Of a DNA stretch of 64,000 bases, positions 1 to 8,568 are shown in pieces. The position numbers and the translations under genes were made by a program. Each line of letters opens with the position of its first letter. The first letter of the stretch is position 1. The notes beneath the pieces were generated by a model. The model did not search any database, was not told the DNA's origin, and saw only the letters and a program-made list of their open reading frames with translations. Source of the stretch: Amycolatopsis camponoti (lineage in GTDB: Bacteria > Actinomycetota > Actinomycetes > Mycobacteriales > Pseudonocardiaceae); the NCBI RefSeq assembly GCF_902497555.1, contig NZ_CABVGP010000003.1:930001-994000 (forward strand), read 5' to 3'.

Positions 1-2
1 GC

Positions 3-16
3 GTTTCACGTGAAAC
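3..16. promoter_or_regulatory. parS: parS site (perfect core)
   Basis: GTTTCACGTGAAAC is the exact 14-base core of the bacterial parS palindrome bound by ParB. Seen directly. In this gene order parB, parA and rsmG normally lie just to the left on the minus strand. On the minus strand an AGGAG at 25-21 precedes a GTG at 9-7 inside the palindrome, so the site may overlap the start of rsmG, which is off the window. That last point is inference. Confidence 0.85.
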
Positions 17-110
17 CGCGCTCCTGTGATTGTCCCCGATGTCGGACCGAAAACGAGCCGACAGTCCGCAGATGTGGAGAACTCCACTCGCCCGGCCGCC
101 CGCGGGGACG

Positions 111-124
111 GTTCCACGTGAAAC
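111..124. promoter_or_regulatory. parS-like site, one mismatch
   Basis: GTTCCACGTGAAAC differs from the parS core at one position. It is the second of three such sites in the first 183 bases, which makes chance unlikely. It is probably bound by ParB as part of the origin-proximal centromere cluster. Confidence 0.7.
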
Positions 125-169
125 ACGACGGCTCACCCGGGCGGCGCAGCCATCAGCAACCGCGACCGA

Positions 170-183
170 GTTCCACGTGAAAC
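170..183. promoter_or_regulatory. parS-like site, one mismatch
   Basis: GTTCCACGTGAAAC, identical to the site at 111. It lies immediately after the stop codon of the leftward DUF6886 gene. Same interpretation as the neighbouring sites. Confidence 0.7.
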
Positions 184-184
184 A

Positions 185-721
185 TCACCGCTGTAATTCG
201 CTCGGCCGCGGCCGAGCGTTCCTCAACCGGATCCCGCTGAAGCCGAGAGAACTCGCCGACACCGCATCGACGAACCCCCACAAGTTCCGCATCACGCGAA
301 GCTCGATCCCCGCCGCCTCGTGGAGCGCCAGCAGATCGCCGACCGGCTCCGGCGGACCCAGCGGCGAGACCGGAGACGTCGCCACCATCGCATGCGCGTG
401 CGAGCCGAACGACCGGAACGACGAAGCCGCGAACCGGTACGCATACAACCGCACCGACTGCACCGCCGGGAGCCAGCCGTACTCGATCGCGTGTACCCGG
501 GGACCGCCGAGCGACGCCCGATCCGGAGCGGTCGTCGACGGCGTCACCCAAGCCAGCGCGCGGGGGCACTGCCGCGGGAACCAGTAGTCCGGCGCTCTCG
601 CGTCGTCGACCGCCCAGACGTACGCCTCCGGTTGCCGGGCCGTTGCGGCGACGTGGGGGACGAAGCGCGTGATCGTCGGGTCCTCCGAGAAGTGGAGAAC
701 CTCATCCGGTGCCGGACGCAT
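185..721 (-). CDS. DUF6886 family protein
   Basis: A 178-residue cytosolic protein of unknown function. It starts MRPAPDEVLHFSEDP and contains LYAYRF and AHAMVA segments that I associate with the DUF6886 family (recognition from memory, function unknown). An in-frame GTG two codons upstream is possible, but the ATG at 721 gives the usual family N-terminus. There is no Shine-Dalgarno sequence, and the terminator hairpin at 731-769 ends about ten bases before the ATG. Transcription must therefore begin at or after the hairpin, or read through it. The gene sits between khpB and the expected rsmG/parA region, where most actinobacteria have no gene, so it is probably a lineage-specific insertion. 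Confidence 0.75.
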   Translation of the reverse strand: MRPAPDEVLHFSEDPTITRFVPHVAATARQPEAYVWAVDDARAPDYWFPRQCPRALAWVTPSTTAPDRASLGGPRVHAIEYGWLPAVQSVRLYAYRFAASSFRSFGSHAHAMVATSPVSPLGPPEPVGDLLALHEAAGIELRVMRNLWGFVDAVSASSLGFSGIRLRNARPRPSELQR

Positions 722-730
722 GCACACAAA

Positions 731-769
731 GAAGCGGCCCCACCTGACCGAGTCAAGTGGGGCCGCTTC
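731..769 (-). terminator. intrinsic terminator of the rpmH-khpB operon
   Basis: Perfect 13-bp arms, GAAGCGGCCCCAC at 731-743 and its complement at 757-769. The loop can form a further TGAC/GTCA stem. On the minus strand the hairpin is followed by TTTGTGT. It lies 14 bases after khpB, so the ribosomal-protein/YidC operon probably ends here instead of running on into rsmG. Confidence 0.8.
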
Positions 770-783
770 GACAAACCGGGTAC

Positions 784-1347
784 TCAGGACTCCGGGAAGA
801 TCACCACGCGGCGCTTCGGGTCCTCGCCCTCGCTCTCGCTCGTGACTCCGGCGACCGTCGCCACCGCGTCGTGAACGACCTTGCGCTCGAACGGGCTCAT
901 CGGCTGCAGCCGCACCCGCTCGCCGTTCTGCAGGACCGACTCCGCCGTCGAGCGGCCGAGCTCGCGCAGCTCCTCGCGGCGGTCCGCGCGCCAGCCCGCG
1001 ATGTCCAGCATCAGCCGGCTCCGCGATCCCGTCTCCTGCTGGACCGCCAGCCGGGTCAGCTCCTGCAGCGCCTCGAGCACCGTGCCGCGGGGACCGACGA
1101 GCTTCTCGAGGTCCTCGCCGCCGTCGATGCTCACGATCGCGCGGCCCGCCTCGACGTCCAAGTCGATGTCGCCGTCGTAGTCGAGCAGGTCGAGCAGGCG
1201 CTCGAGGTAGTCGCCGGCGATGTCACCCTCCTGCACGAGGACGTCGTCGCCACCTCCCGCCTTCTGCTCGCCGGCCTCGTCGGAGGCGGGCTCCGGGGTC
1301 ACGTCGTCCTGATCGGCGTCGATCGTGTCGATCGTCTCCGACATCAT
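784..1347 (-). CDS. khpB: KH/R3H RNA-binding protein Jag (KhpB)
   Basis: A 187-residue single-stranded nucleic-acid-binding protein. After an acidic N-terminus of about 45 residues comes a KH domain with the GxxG loop (VGPRGTVL). The C-terminal R3H domain carries ERKVVHDAV, with the conserved Arg and His three residues apart. In firmicutes KhpB acts with KhpA on RNA and cell elongation; in actinobacteria it is encoded beside yidC as here. It is the last gene of the leftward operon, 27 bases after yidC. The start is MM; either ATG is usable behind the GGAG at about 1354. The N-terminal Jag_N domain of the Bacillus protein is absent, as is usual in actinobacteria. Confidence 0.92.
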   Translation of the reverse strand: MMSETIDTIDADQDDVTPEPASDEAGEQKAGGGDDVLVQEGDIAGDYLERLLDLLDYDGDIDLDVEAGRAIVSIDGGEDLEKLVGPRGTVLEALQELTRLAVQQETGSRSRLMLDIAGWRADRREELRELGRSTAESVLQNGERVRLQPMSPFERKVVHDAVATVAGVTSESEGEDPKRRVVIFPES

Positions 1348-1374
1348 TCGTCTCCTCTCCGAACCGGTCGCGCC

Positions 1375-2511
1375 TCAGCGGCGCTTCCGGCCCGACTTCC
1401 TGGTCGAGTCTTTGAGAAGGCCCGGCACCCCCGTGCCGTTGTCCTTCGAGCCGTTCGAGCCGTTCTGGCCGCTCGTGTCGGCCGGTGCCGGAGCAGCTGC
1501 CTCCGCGGCCTGGGCGGCGGCCTCCGCGGGCGAGGTCTGGGCGAAGCCGTGAGCCGAGCCCGCCTTCGTGACCTTCTTCTGCGAGCCGCCCTGGGCGGGC
1601 TGGTTCTTCTTCTGCTGGACCGGCTTCTGGCCGACCTTCGGCGCGGTCGGCTTCTGTCCCGGCTTCGGGCCGAGCGACGCACGCTTCTCAGCGGCCTCCG
1701 CCTTGCGGGCCGCCTCTTCCTTGTCGATCTTCGTGTAGACGAGACGCTGCTGCATCAGGGTCCAGCCGTTGTTCGCCAGCCAGTAGAAGAGGAGGCCGAG
1801 CGGGAACAGCGCACCGAAGACGAGCACACCGAGCGGGAAGACGTACATCGTCAGCTTGTTCATGATCGCGGTCTGCGGGGTGGCCGACGCGGCGTTCTGG
1901 CGGGCCACCGAGTGCCGCGCGGTGAGGTGCGTGGCGATCGACGCGATGATCATCAGGGGCAGCGCGACCGGGAGGACGCCCCACTGGAAGCCGACGTTCG
2001 CGGCACCGCCGCTGACGACGCCGACACCGTTGTAGACGGCCTCGCCGAGGTTGACGCCGAAGAGCTTCGCGCTGACGTACGAGTGGACGTCGGCCTGGGA
2101 GAAGAAGTAGTTCTCGGTCTTCGGGCCGCCACCGGGAGGCGGCATCGTGAAGGCGCGAAGCACGTGGTTCAGGCCGATGAACACCGGGATCTGCAGCAGC
2201 ATCGGCAAGCAGCTGCCGAGCGGGTTAACGCCGTGCTCGCGCTGGAGCTTCTGCATCTCCTGCGCTTGGCGCTGCCGGTCGTTGGCGTACTTCTTCTGGA
2301 CCTTCTTCATCTCCGGCGCGAAGTCCTGCATCTTCTTCATCGACCGGACCTGGTTCACGAACGGCTTGAACATGATGCCGCGGACCGTGAACGTCAGGAA
2401 GATGATGCCGAGGATCCAGGAGATCGCCGTGGCTTCCCCGAAGACGAACCCGAAGACCTTGTGCCAACACCAGAGGATGAAGGACACGGGGTAGTAGATG
2501 AAATCGAGCAC
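1375..2511 (-). CDS. yidC: membrane protein insertase YidC
   Basis: A 378-residue Oxa1/Alb3/YidC-family insertase that places membrane proteins in the bilayer, alone or with SecYEG. Visible features are the N-terminal membrane segment, the segment FLTFTVRGIMFKP with the conserved groove Arg, a charged coiled-coil hairpin (MKKMQDFAPEMKKVQKKYAND), NPLGSCLPMLLQIPVFIGL, and two C-terminal hydrophobic segments. From about residue 265 there is a long basic, Ala/Pro/Gln-rich tail of the kind that contacts ribosomes. It lies five bases after yidD and 27 before khpB, in one operon. Confidence 0.96.
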   Translation of the reverse strand: MLDFIYYPVSFILWCWHKVFGFVFGEATAISWILGIIFLTFTVRGIMFKPFVNQVRSMKKMQDFAPEMKKVQKKYANDRQRQAQEMQKLQREHGVNPLGSCLPMLLQIPVFIGLNHVLRAFTMPPPGGGPKTENYFFSQADVHSYVSAKLFGVNLGEAVYNGVGVVSGGAANVGFQWGVLPVALPLMIIASIATHLTARHSVARQNAASATPQTAIMNKLTMYVFPLGVLVFGALFPLGLLFYWLANNGWTLMQQRLVYTKIDKEEAARKAEAAEKRASLGPKPGQKPTAPKVGQKPVQQKKNQPAQGGSQKKVTKAGSAHGFAQTSPAEAAAQAAEAAAPAPADTSGQNGSNGSKDNGTGVPGLLKDSTRKSGRKRR

Positions 2512-2516
2512 TGCTG

Positions 2517-2843
2517 CTACTCCTCGATCGGTGTTTCAGGTCTGCGGTAGCGCCACGAGAACTTCTCGGGTACCGGGTCGCGGCCGGGAGGTGTCCACGG
2601 ACCGCAGCGCAGGAGCCGGCGCAGCGCGAGGTAGGAGCCGCCGGCGGCACCGTGCCGGGTCAGGGCTTCGACTGCGTACGCGCTGCAGCTCGGGTAGAAC
2701 CGGCAAGCCGGCGGGAGGAAGGGCGAGATCGCCTTGCGGTAGAGCTTGATGGGGAGCAACAAGACCCAGGCGACGGGACCGGGCCGCGGGGGCGCGGTCT
2801 CCACGTCGTGGTCGTGCTCGGGAGTGGCTTGCATGCCGGTCAC
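2517..2843 (-). CDS. yidD: membrane protein insertion efficiency factor YidD
   Basis: A 108-residue member of the YidD family (PF01809), a small inner-face membrane protein that assists YidC-dependent insertion. The signature [18 protein letters not shown] is intact with its cysteines, preceded by the amphipathic helix [16 protein letters not shown]. The ATG overlaps the rnpA stop codon (2840-2843), so the two are translationally coupled. The N-terminal 25 residues, acidic and histidine-containing, are a lineage extension. Confidence 0.95.
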   Translation of the reverse strand: MTGMQATPEHDHDVETAPPRPGPVAWVLLLPIKLYRKAISPFLPPACRFYPSCSAYAVEALTRHGAAGGSYLALRRLLRCGPWTPPGRDPVPEKFSWRYRRPETPIEE

Positions 2844-3313
2844 ACCGCTGATCCGTGGTCGGGGGCCGCGTCTTCAGGACGCGTCGGGCGCGGGGCATCC
2901 CCGGCCGGACGGTGAGACGGCGATAGTCCCAGCCGACCTGACACCAGTCCGAGACGACGCAGTGCGGCGTCGAGATCGGCTCCGAGTTCCGCGCTGGACG
3001 CAGTCGCGGACGGCGGCAATGCCCGTACGACCAACGCACTGCCGGCGGGCAGGGTTCCGAGCCGGGCGGAAACGAGATGACGCAACCGGCGGGTGACACG
3101 GTGGCGGACCACCGAGTTCCCGACGGCCTTGCTCACCACAAAACCCGCCCTGGCCGCCGACACTGTGCCATCGAACTGCACAGCGTCGGCGGCCTCGGAC
3201 GGGTCCGTGGTCAGTGCGTGGACGACGAGGCGACGCCTGCCTGCCCTGGACCCGCGACGCAGAACCACGCGGAAGTCCTCACTCCGCCGCAGACGTGCGG
3301 CAGCCGGCAGCAC
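2840..3313 (-). CDS. rnpA: ribonuclease P protein component
   Basis: A 157-residue basic protein subunit of RNase P, which helps the RNA subunit remove 5' leaders from tRNA precursors. The signature [19 protein letters not shown] matches the family RNR motif. It is longer than typical RnpA (about 120 residues) because of a Pro/Ala-rich C-terminal extension after about residue 125. The start is GTG at 3313, 21 bases after rpmH; no stronger start is in frame. It is followed by an ATGA overlap with yidD. Confidence 0.95.
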   Translation of the reverse strand: MLPAAARLRRSEDFRVVLRRGSRAGRRRLVVHALTTDPSEAADAVQFDGTVSAARAGFVVSKAVGNSVVRHRVTRRLRHLVSARLGTLPAGSALVVRALPPSATASSAELGADLDAALRRLGLVSGRLGLSPSHRPAGDAPRPTRPEDAAPDHGSAV

Positions 3314-3334
3314 GGCGCGCCCCGACGAGCCGGA

Positions 3335-3478
3335 TCAGGCCGACAGCGCGGCGCGGCCCTTGCGACGGCGGCCCGCGAGGATGGCCCGGCCGGCGCGGGT
3401 CCGCATGCGCAGGCGGAACCCGTGGGTCTTCGCGCGGCGGCGGTTGTTCGGCTGGAAGGTGCGCTTACCCTTGCTCAC
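3335..3478 (-). CDS. rpmH: 50S ribosomal protein L34
   Basis: A 47-residue, very basic ribosomal protein, [20 protein letters not shown] and onward, matching L34 along its length. The open frame continues upstream, but the GTG at 3478 with AGGAG about six bases before it gives the family N-terminus. It is the first gene of the leftward operon and is divergent from dnaA, the classic actinobacterial arrangement. Confidence 0.97.
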   Translation of the reverse strand: MSKGKRTFQPNNRRRAKTHGFRLRMRTRAGRAILAGRRRKGRAALSA

Positions 3479-4054
3479 TGCTTCTCCTGTGTGTCGCGTC
3501 GGACGCCGGGGTTTCCGCCCCGTCGTCTGGCGTGTCGTGCGGGCGCACGGCAGTCTCTGGTGTCTCCTACCAACGTGTGGCCTCGTCACGACGAGCGACG
3601 ACAACGTGGGCACGCGAATAGCACCCGTCGCATACGGGAGACCTTACGAGGGTACGCACCCCCGTCGGGCGGCCGGTAAGCACCCCCTCGGCCACGGTCT
3701 GCGACGAGGTCCGCGAAGTCGAGATCATCGACGCCGCGGCACCGAATGGCAACACGCCGTACACCGTGAAATGCTTGCGACCCAGGATGCCTTGTGGCAG
3801 CGGGCGGGGCTTGTTAGCGTGCCTCTCTCGGGTCACCGGTCGAGGTGCACGAGTAGCCGGGTGGTGGAGTGCCCACCTGCGTACGACGAGCCCGCAGGTG
3901 GCGTCGCCGCGGGTCGCCGTACATTAGTGCACAGCTGTGGACAACTATGTGGATATTCGCTGTGCCGATGCACACGCTGGTCCGCGAGGGGCGCCGGACC
4001 GTGTGACCAGGGGCGTCGGCCGTCCACGCCGACGAGGGGAGGGGAGCCGAACAG
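3479..4054. promoter_or_regulatory. rpmH-dnaA divergent promoter region
   Basis: These 576 bases hold no convincing gene. They carry outward promoters for rpmH (left) and dnaA (right). The part near dnaA holds one consensus DnaA box and one near-consensus box (listed separately) and a possible -10 element TACATT at 3920-3925. The rest contains no further DnaA boxes and no strong hairpin that I could see. Confidence 0.7.
3936..3956. promoter_or_regulatory. DnaA boxes in the dnaA promoter
   Basis: TGTGGACAA at 3936-3944 is an exact reverse-complement consensus box (TTGTCCACA). TGTGGATAT at 3948-3956 has one mismatch. They lie about 100 bases before the dnaA start and just downstream of the possible -10 at 3920. 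DnaA binding here would be expected to repress dnaA, the known autoregulation; the effect here is inferred. Confidence 0.75.
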
Positions 4055-5665
4055 GTGTCGGAGCACCAGCACAATCTGGGCGTCATCTGGGAACAGGTGG
4101 TACGCGAACTGTCCGACGGGACCCTGTCCCCCCAGCAGCGCGCGTGGATGCGCGTCACCCGCCCGATCGGCCTGCTCGACGGCACCGCGCTCCTCGCCGC
4201 CCCCAGTGACTTCGCGAAGGAAGCGATCGAACGCGGTCTGCGCGGCGCGATCACCGACGCGCTTTCCCGGCGGCTCGGCCGCGCCATCTCGCTCGCGGTG
4301 AAGGTCGACAGCACCGAGACGGTCGCCCCGGTGCCCGCCCCCCACTACGTGCCGTCACCCGGCCGGGTGGAAAACGGTGCCGTCCCGGAGCCGGCGCCCG
4401 TGCCTCGGCCGGGCCCCGGTCCGATGCTGCCGCCGCCGCGTCCCGAACCGACGCCGCCGCTGCCCCCGCACCAGTCCCTCGCGCCGAAGCACGACGACGG
4501 CGACGACACCGATGAAGAGGTCGACGAAGAGGGCGAAGCGCTCGCCGCCGTCCACGAGATCTGGCCGACGTTCTCCGGCCAGCCGATCGCCGGCCAGCCC
4601 TACACCGCGCCGGCGCAGCCGCAGACGTCGAAGACGAAGCTGAACGAGAAGTACACGTTCGACACGTTCGTCATCGGTGCGTCCAACCGCTTCGCGCACG
4701 CGGCCGCGGTCGCCGTCGCCGAAGCACCGGCCCGCGCGTACAACCCACTGTTCATCTGGGGTGAGTCCGGGCTCGGCAAGACGCACCTGCTGCACGCGGT
4801 CGGGCACTACGCCCAGCGGCTCTTCCCGGGCATGCGCGTCCGGTACGTCTCGACCGAAGAGTTCACGAACGACTTCATCAACTCGCTGCGAGACGACCGC
4901 AAGGTCGCGTTCCAGCGGCGCTACCGCGACATCGACATCCTGCTCGTCGACGACATCCAGTTCCTGGAAGGCAAAGAAGGTACGCAGGAAGAGTTCTTCC
5001 ACACCTTCAACACCCTCCACAACGCGAACAAGCAGATCGTCGTCAGCTCCGACCGCCCGCCCAAGCGCCTCGAGACGCTGGAAGACCGGCTGCGGACGCG
5101 GTTCGAGTGGGGCCTGATCACCGACATCCAGCCGCCCGAGCTCGAGACGCGCATCGCGATCCTCCGCAAGAAGGCGGCGCAGGACAGGCTGGCGGTGCCG
5201 GGCGACGTCCTGGAGTTCATCGCCTCGCGCGTCGAAGCGAACATCCGAGAGCTCGAAGGCGCGCTCATCCGCGTCACCGCGTTCGCGTCGCTGAACCAGC
5301 AGCCGGTGGACGCCGGCCTGGCGGAGATCGTGCTGCGGGACCTCATCCCCGACTCGCACGCCCCGGAGATCACGGCGCCGACCATCATGGGCGTCATCTC
5401 CGAGTTCTTCGATGTGACGCTCGACGACCTGTGCGGCCCCGGCAAGACGAAGGCGCTCGCCACGGCCCGCCAGATCGCGATGTACCTCTGCCGCGAACTG
5501 ACCGACATGTCGCTGCCGAAGATCGGGCAGACGTTCGGCGGCCGCGACCACACGACCGTCATGCACGCGGACAAGAAGATCCGCAAGGAGATGGCCGAGC
5601 GCCGGCGCATCTACGACCAGGTGCAGGAGCTGACCTCGCGCATCAAGCAGCGCGCTCGCCAGTAG
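4055..5665 (+). CDS. dnaA: chromosomal replication initiator DnaA
   Basis: A 536-residue AAA+ initiator that binds DnaA boxes at oriC and unwinds the origin. Domain I (about 1-85) includes [18 protein letters not shown]. Domain II (about 90-190) is a Pro-rich then acidic linker. Domain III has Walker [14 protein letters not shown] near residue 236 and Walker [21 protein letters not shown]. Domain IV carries the DNA-binding signature [11 protein letters not shown] near the C-terminus. The start is GTG behind a GGGGAGGGGAG Shine-Dalgarno stretch. The gene is followed by its own terminator and then oriC. Confidence 0.98.
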   Translation: MSEHQHNLGVIWEQVVRELSDGTLSPQQRAWMRVTRPIGLLDGTALLAAPSDFAKEAIERGLRGAITDALSRRLGRAISLAVKVDSTETVAPVPAPHYVPSPGRVENGAVPEPAPVPRPGPGPMLPPPRPEPTPPLPPHQSLAPKHDDGDDTDEEVDEEGEALAAVHEIWPTFSGQPIAGQPYTAPAQPQTSKTKLNEKYTFDTFVIGASNRFAHAAAVAVAEAPARAYNPLFIWGESGLGKTHLLHAVGHYAQRLFPGMRVRYVSTEEFTNDFINSLRDDRKVAFQRRYRDIDILLVDDIQFLEGKEGTQEEFFHTFNTLHNANKQIVVSSDRPPKRLETLEDRLRTRFEWGLITDIQPPELETRIAILRKKAAQDRLAVPGDVLEFIASRVEANIRELEGALIRVTAFASLNQQPVDAGLAEIVLRDLIPDSHAPEITAPTIMGVISEFFDVTLDDLCGPGKTKALATARQIAMYLCRELTDMSLPKIGQTFGGRDHTTVMHADKKIRKEMAERRRIYDQVQELTSRIKQRARQ

Positions 5666-5691
5666 CACATTCCTTTTACCGCAACGACTTT

Positions 5692-5721
5692 GGGGCGTCC
5701 ACGCACTGTGGACGCCCCTTT
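5692..5721 (+). terminator. intrinsic terminator of dnaA
   Basis: Perfect 11-bp stem: GGGGCGTCCAC at 5692-5702 pairs with GTGGACGCCCC at 5708-5718 around a five-base loop, followed by TTT. It begins 27 bases after the dnaA stop and insulates oriC from dnaA transcription. Confidence 0.85.
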
Positions 5722-5821
5722 GTCGTCTTTGGACTGTCCGAAGCACACGTACGCGCGCGAAGCAGCGAAGCCACCTACGCGCGCTTCGCAAACTCGCGAA
5801 AATTGTTTGTACACAAGGAAG

Positions 5822-6264
5822 TTTCCCCATGGTGTGGGCGGATTGCCCACAGCGTCAACGGATCTCTGATCAGCGACGACGCGGAATCCGTCCACACCCC
5901 GCCCACAGGTGATCCACAGTGAATCCACACCCTTGTCCACGCTGATTCCACAGGTTGCCCACATTCTGTGCACAGCAGGGCCCGATCACTCGGAAGGGCG
6001 ATTCGGACCGTGCTGTCCACCCCCAGATACAGCCCCGAACCTGGGGACAACCATGGGGACAACCGGGCCGATCTGTGGACGGATCGGGGGTCGCCCGAAA
6101 CCATCCACGGGTGGCCCGAGTTGCCCACAGATCCACCACCACGGTTCTCCACACGCCCGCGAGTGCTCCGACCTGCGTAAACGACCTCAATCCACACAAT
6201 CCACAACGCTTACTACTGCTACTGCCTTTTAGATCTCTTCTAAGAGAGAAAAGATAAAAACAGG
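5822..6264. other. oriC: chromosomal replication origin oriC
   Basis: The dnaA-dnaN intergenic segment is packed with sequences close to the DnaA box TT(G/A)TCCACA. With at most one mismatch I find 5843-5851, 5910-5918, 5933-5941, 5955-5963, 6121-6129 and 6145-6153 on the plus strand and 6042-6050 and 6054-6062 on the minus strand. Several more have two mismatches, including 5888, 5921, 6074, 6188 and 6197. None is a perfect consensus. The right end (6208-6263) is strikingly A/T-rich for this genome. DnaA binding followed by strand opening toward dnaN is the expected activity; position and box density make the assignment secure. Confidence 0.93.
6208..6263 (+). other. putative DNA unwinding element with DnaA-trio-like repeat
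   Basis: Next to the last DnaA-box-like sequences lies CTACTGCTACTG (6213-6224), then a run rich in A and T ending in AGATAAAAACAGG. A three-base CTA/CTG repeat beside a DnaA box resembles the DnaA-trio element known from Bacillus origins, where DnaA loads onto single strand. The A/T content is seen; the function is inferred. Confidence 0.5.
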
Positions 6265-6499
6265 CGGAGGACGAAGTTGGGGACAGCCGCGAGAACGTGT
6301 CGTCATGTCGACAAACCGAAGACCGGCCCGAGGTGACGCGGGCCGCCGCGACGGCCTAACGTGGACGCCTGCACCTGGTCCGTGCTCCGGCGAGTTCAAG
6401 CGGAGGGCGGACCGGCCGGAGGGGGCAGCCGGTCACTGCCCTGCCAGAGCGAGGCCTGGCCCGAGCCGACAGGGGCTCGGTCGTCGAAAGGATGCGCGC

Positions 6500-7633
6500 A
6501 TGAAGATCCGCGTCGAGCGTGACGGGCTCGCCGACGCCGTCGCGTGGGTGGCGAGAAGCCTCCCCTCCCGGCCTCCCGTGCCGGTGCTGGGCGGTGTGCT
6601 CCTCGACGCCGGTTCCGACGGCGACACCGACGCCCTGACGGTCTCGGGCTTCGACTACGAGGTTTCCGCCACGGTCGGCGTGCCGGCGACGATCGCCGAC
6701 GGCGGCCGCCTGCTGGTCTCCGGGCGCCTCCTCGCCGACATCACCAAGGCGCTGCCCGCGCAGCCGGTCGAGATCTCCGTCGACGGCGCGCGCGCCACCA
6801 TCACGTGCGGCACCGCGCGGTTCTCCCTGCCGACCATGCCGGTCGAGGACTACCCGCAGCTGCCGTCCCAGCCCGCCTTCGCGGGCGAGCTCGCCGGCGA
6901 CGCGTTCGGCCAGGCCGTCACCCAGGTCGTCGTCGCTTCGGGCAAGGACGACACGCTGCCGATGCTGACCGGCATGCGGCTCGAGATCTCCGGCAGCTCG
7001 CTGACCCTGGTCGCGACCGACCGGTTCCGGCTCGCCATGCGCGAGTTCACGTGGCAGCCGGCCGAGGGCCTCGCCGACGCCGCGGTGCTCGTCCCGGCGC
7101 GCACCCTCGCCGAAGCCGCCAAGACGCTCGGCGCGAGCGGTGCCACGATCCGCCTCGCGCTCGCCAGCGGTGAGGGCCTGCTCGGCCTGTCCGGCTCCGG
7201 GCGCTACACGACGACCCGCCTGCTCGACGCGGAGTTCCCGCCGTACCGCCAGTTGCTGCCCGCGTCGCACACCTCACGCGCGGTCATCGACGTGTCCGCT
7301 CTCACCGAGAGCATCAAGCGCGTTTCACTGGTGGCGGAGCGGGGGACTCAGGTACGACTGGAGTTCGGGGACAACACGCTGCGGTTGTCCGCGGGCGGCG
7401 ACGACGAGGGAAGCGCCGAAGAAGAGCTCCAGGTCGAGTACGAAGGTGAGCCGGTGACGATCGCGTTCAACCCGGGTTACCTCGTCGACGGCCTCGGCGC
7501 GCTCCACAGCGACCGCGCGGAGCTGACGTTCACCACGCCGAACCGGCCCGCGCTCATCAAGCCCGCCGACCCCGAGGGCAACGTCGTCCCCGGCTACCTC
7601 TACCTCCTGATGCCGGTCCGCCTTCCCGGCTGA
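6500..7633 (+). CDS. dnaN: DNA polymerase III beta subunit (sliding clamp)
   Basis: A 377-residue clamp that encircles DNA and tethers the replicative polymerase. Three repeated clamp folds run from [17 protein letters not shown] to the C-terminal [10 protein letters not shown], the family's typical ending. The open frame continues upstream to 6305, but the ATG at 6500 with AAAGGA about seven bases before it gives the conserved N-terminus, and the upstream extension resembles no clamp. It is the first gene of a rightward run dnaN-gnd-recF-dciA. Confidence 0.97.
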   Translation: MKIRVERDGLADAVAWVARSLPSRPPVPVLGGVLLDAGSDGDTDALTVSGFDYEVSATVGVPATIADGGRLLVSGRLLADITKALPAQPVEISVDGARATITCGTARFSLPTMPVEDYPQLPSQPAFAGELAGDAFGQAVTQVVVASGKDDTLPMLTGMRLEISGSSLTLVATDRFRLAMREFTWQPAEGLADAAVLVPARTLAEAAKTLGASGATIRLALASGEGLLGLSGSGRYTTTRLLDAEFPPYRQLLPASHTSRAVIDVSALTESIKRVSLVAERGTQVRLEFGDNTLRLSAGGDDEGSAEEELQVEYEGEPVTIAFNPGYLVDGLGALHSDRAELTFTTPNRPALIKPADPEGNVVPGYLYLLMPVRLPG

Positions 7634-7667
7634 CCCGCACATTTTCCTGAGCACGTAAGGGGATCCG

Positions 7668-8558
7668 ATGGTTCAGCTCGGTCTGATCGGCCTGGGCAAG
7701 ATGGGCTTCAACATGCGTGAACGGCTGCGCGCGGCCGGTCACGAGGTGGTCGGCTACGACCGCAACCCGGACGTCAGCGACACGACGTCGCTCGAGGACC
7801 TGGTGTCCAAACTGGACGCTCCGCGGATCGTCTGGATCATGGTCCCGGCCGGCGACCCGACGCGCCAGACCGTCACCGAGCTGAGCAACCTGCTTTCCGC
7901 GGGCGACATGGTGATCGACGGCGGCAACTCGAAGTACACCGACGACAAGCTGAACGCCGACCTGCTGGCCGCGAAGAACATCGGCTACGCCGACTGCGGT
8001 GTGTCCGGTGGCGTGTGGGGCAAGGACAACGGCTACGGCCTGATGGTCGGCGGTACCGCGGCCGACGTCGAGAAGGCCATGCCGATCTTCGACGCGCTGC
8101 GTCCGGAAGGCCCGCGCGAAGAGGGCTTCTCGCACGCGGGCGACGTCGGCGCGGGTCACTACGCGAAGATGATCCACAACGGCATCGAGTACGGCATGAT
8201 GCAGGCCTTCGCGGAAGGCTTCGAGCTGCTCGAGGCCGCGAAGGTCGTCAAGGACGTGCCCGCGGTGATCAAGGGCTGGCAGCGCGGCACGGTCGTCCGG
8301 TCCTGGCTGCTCGACCTGCTCGTGCGCGCGCTCGACGAAGACCCGGAGCTGGACGACCTCGAGGGCTACGTCGAGGATTCCGGCGAAGGCCGCTGGACGC
8401 TGGAAGAAGCGATCAACAACGCGGTGCCGGCGCCGGTCATCTCGGCCGCGCTCTTCGCGCGCTTCGCTTCGCGCCAGGAGCACTCGGCCGCGATGCGCGC
8501 GGTCGCCGCACTGCGCAACCAGTTCGGCGGGCACGCCGTGAAGAAGGTCGGCGGATAA
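7668..8558 (+). CDS. gnd: 6-phosphogluconate dehydrogenase, decarboxylating (short form)
   Basis: A 296-residue enzyme oxidising 6-phosphogluconate to ribulose 5-phosphate and CO2 in the pentose phosphate pathway. The N-terminal nucleotide-binding fold carries [41 protein letters not shown] and the catalytic [13 protein letters not shown] follow. At about 300 residues it is the short, usually NAD-linked form (GndA/YqeC-like), not the 470-residue NADP form. A metabolic gene between dnaN and recF is normal in Pseudonocardiaceae, Streptomyces and mycobacteria. Start is ATG behind AAGGGGA. Confidence 0.95.
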   Translation: MVQLGLIGLGKMGFNMRERLRAAGHEVVGYDRNPDVSDTTSLEDLVSKLDAPRIVWIMVPAGDPTRQTVTELSNLLSAGDMVIDGGNSKYTDDKLNADLLAAKNIGYADCGVSGGVWGKDNGYGLMVGGTAADVEKAMPIFDALRPEGPREEGFSHAGDVGAGHYAKMIHNGIEYGMMQAFAEGFELLEAAKVVKDVPAVIKGWQRGTVVRSWLLDLLVRALDEDPELDDLEGYVEDSGEGRWTLEEAINNAVPAPVISAALFARFASRQEHSAAMRAVAALRNQFGGHAVKKVGG

Positions 8559-8568
8559 GGAGTTCCTG

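Noticed and set aside
757..2550. 597-codon plus-strand frame over khpB and yidC
   Set aside because: Antisense shadow; its sequence is low-complexity Arg/Leu/Asp.
3479..4054. Open frames in the rpmH-dnaA gap as a real gene
   Set aside because: They lack start signals, have no family resemblance, and cross the dnaA promoter region.
4355..5830. 491-codon antisense frame over dnaA
   Set aside because: Shadow of dnaA codon bias; no recognisable domain and no ribosome-binding site.
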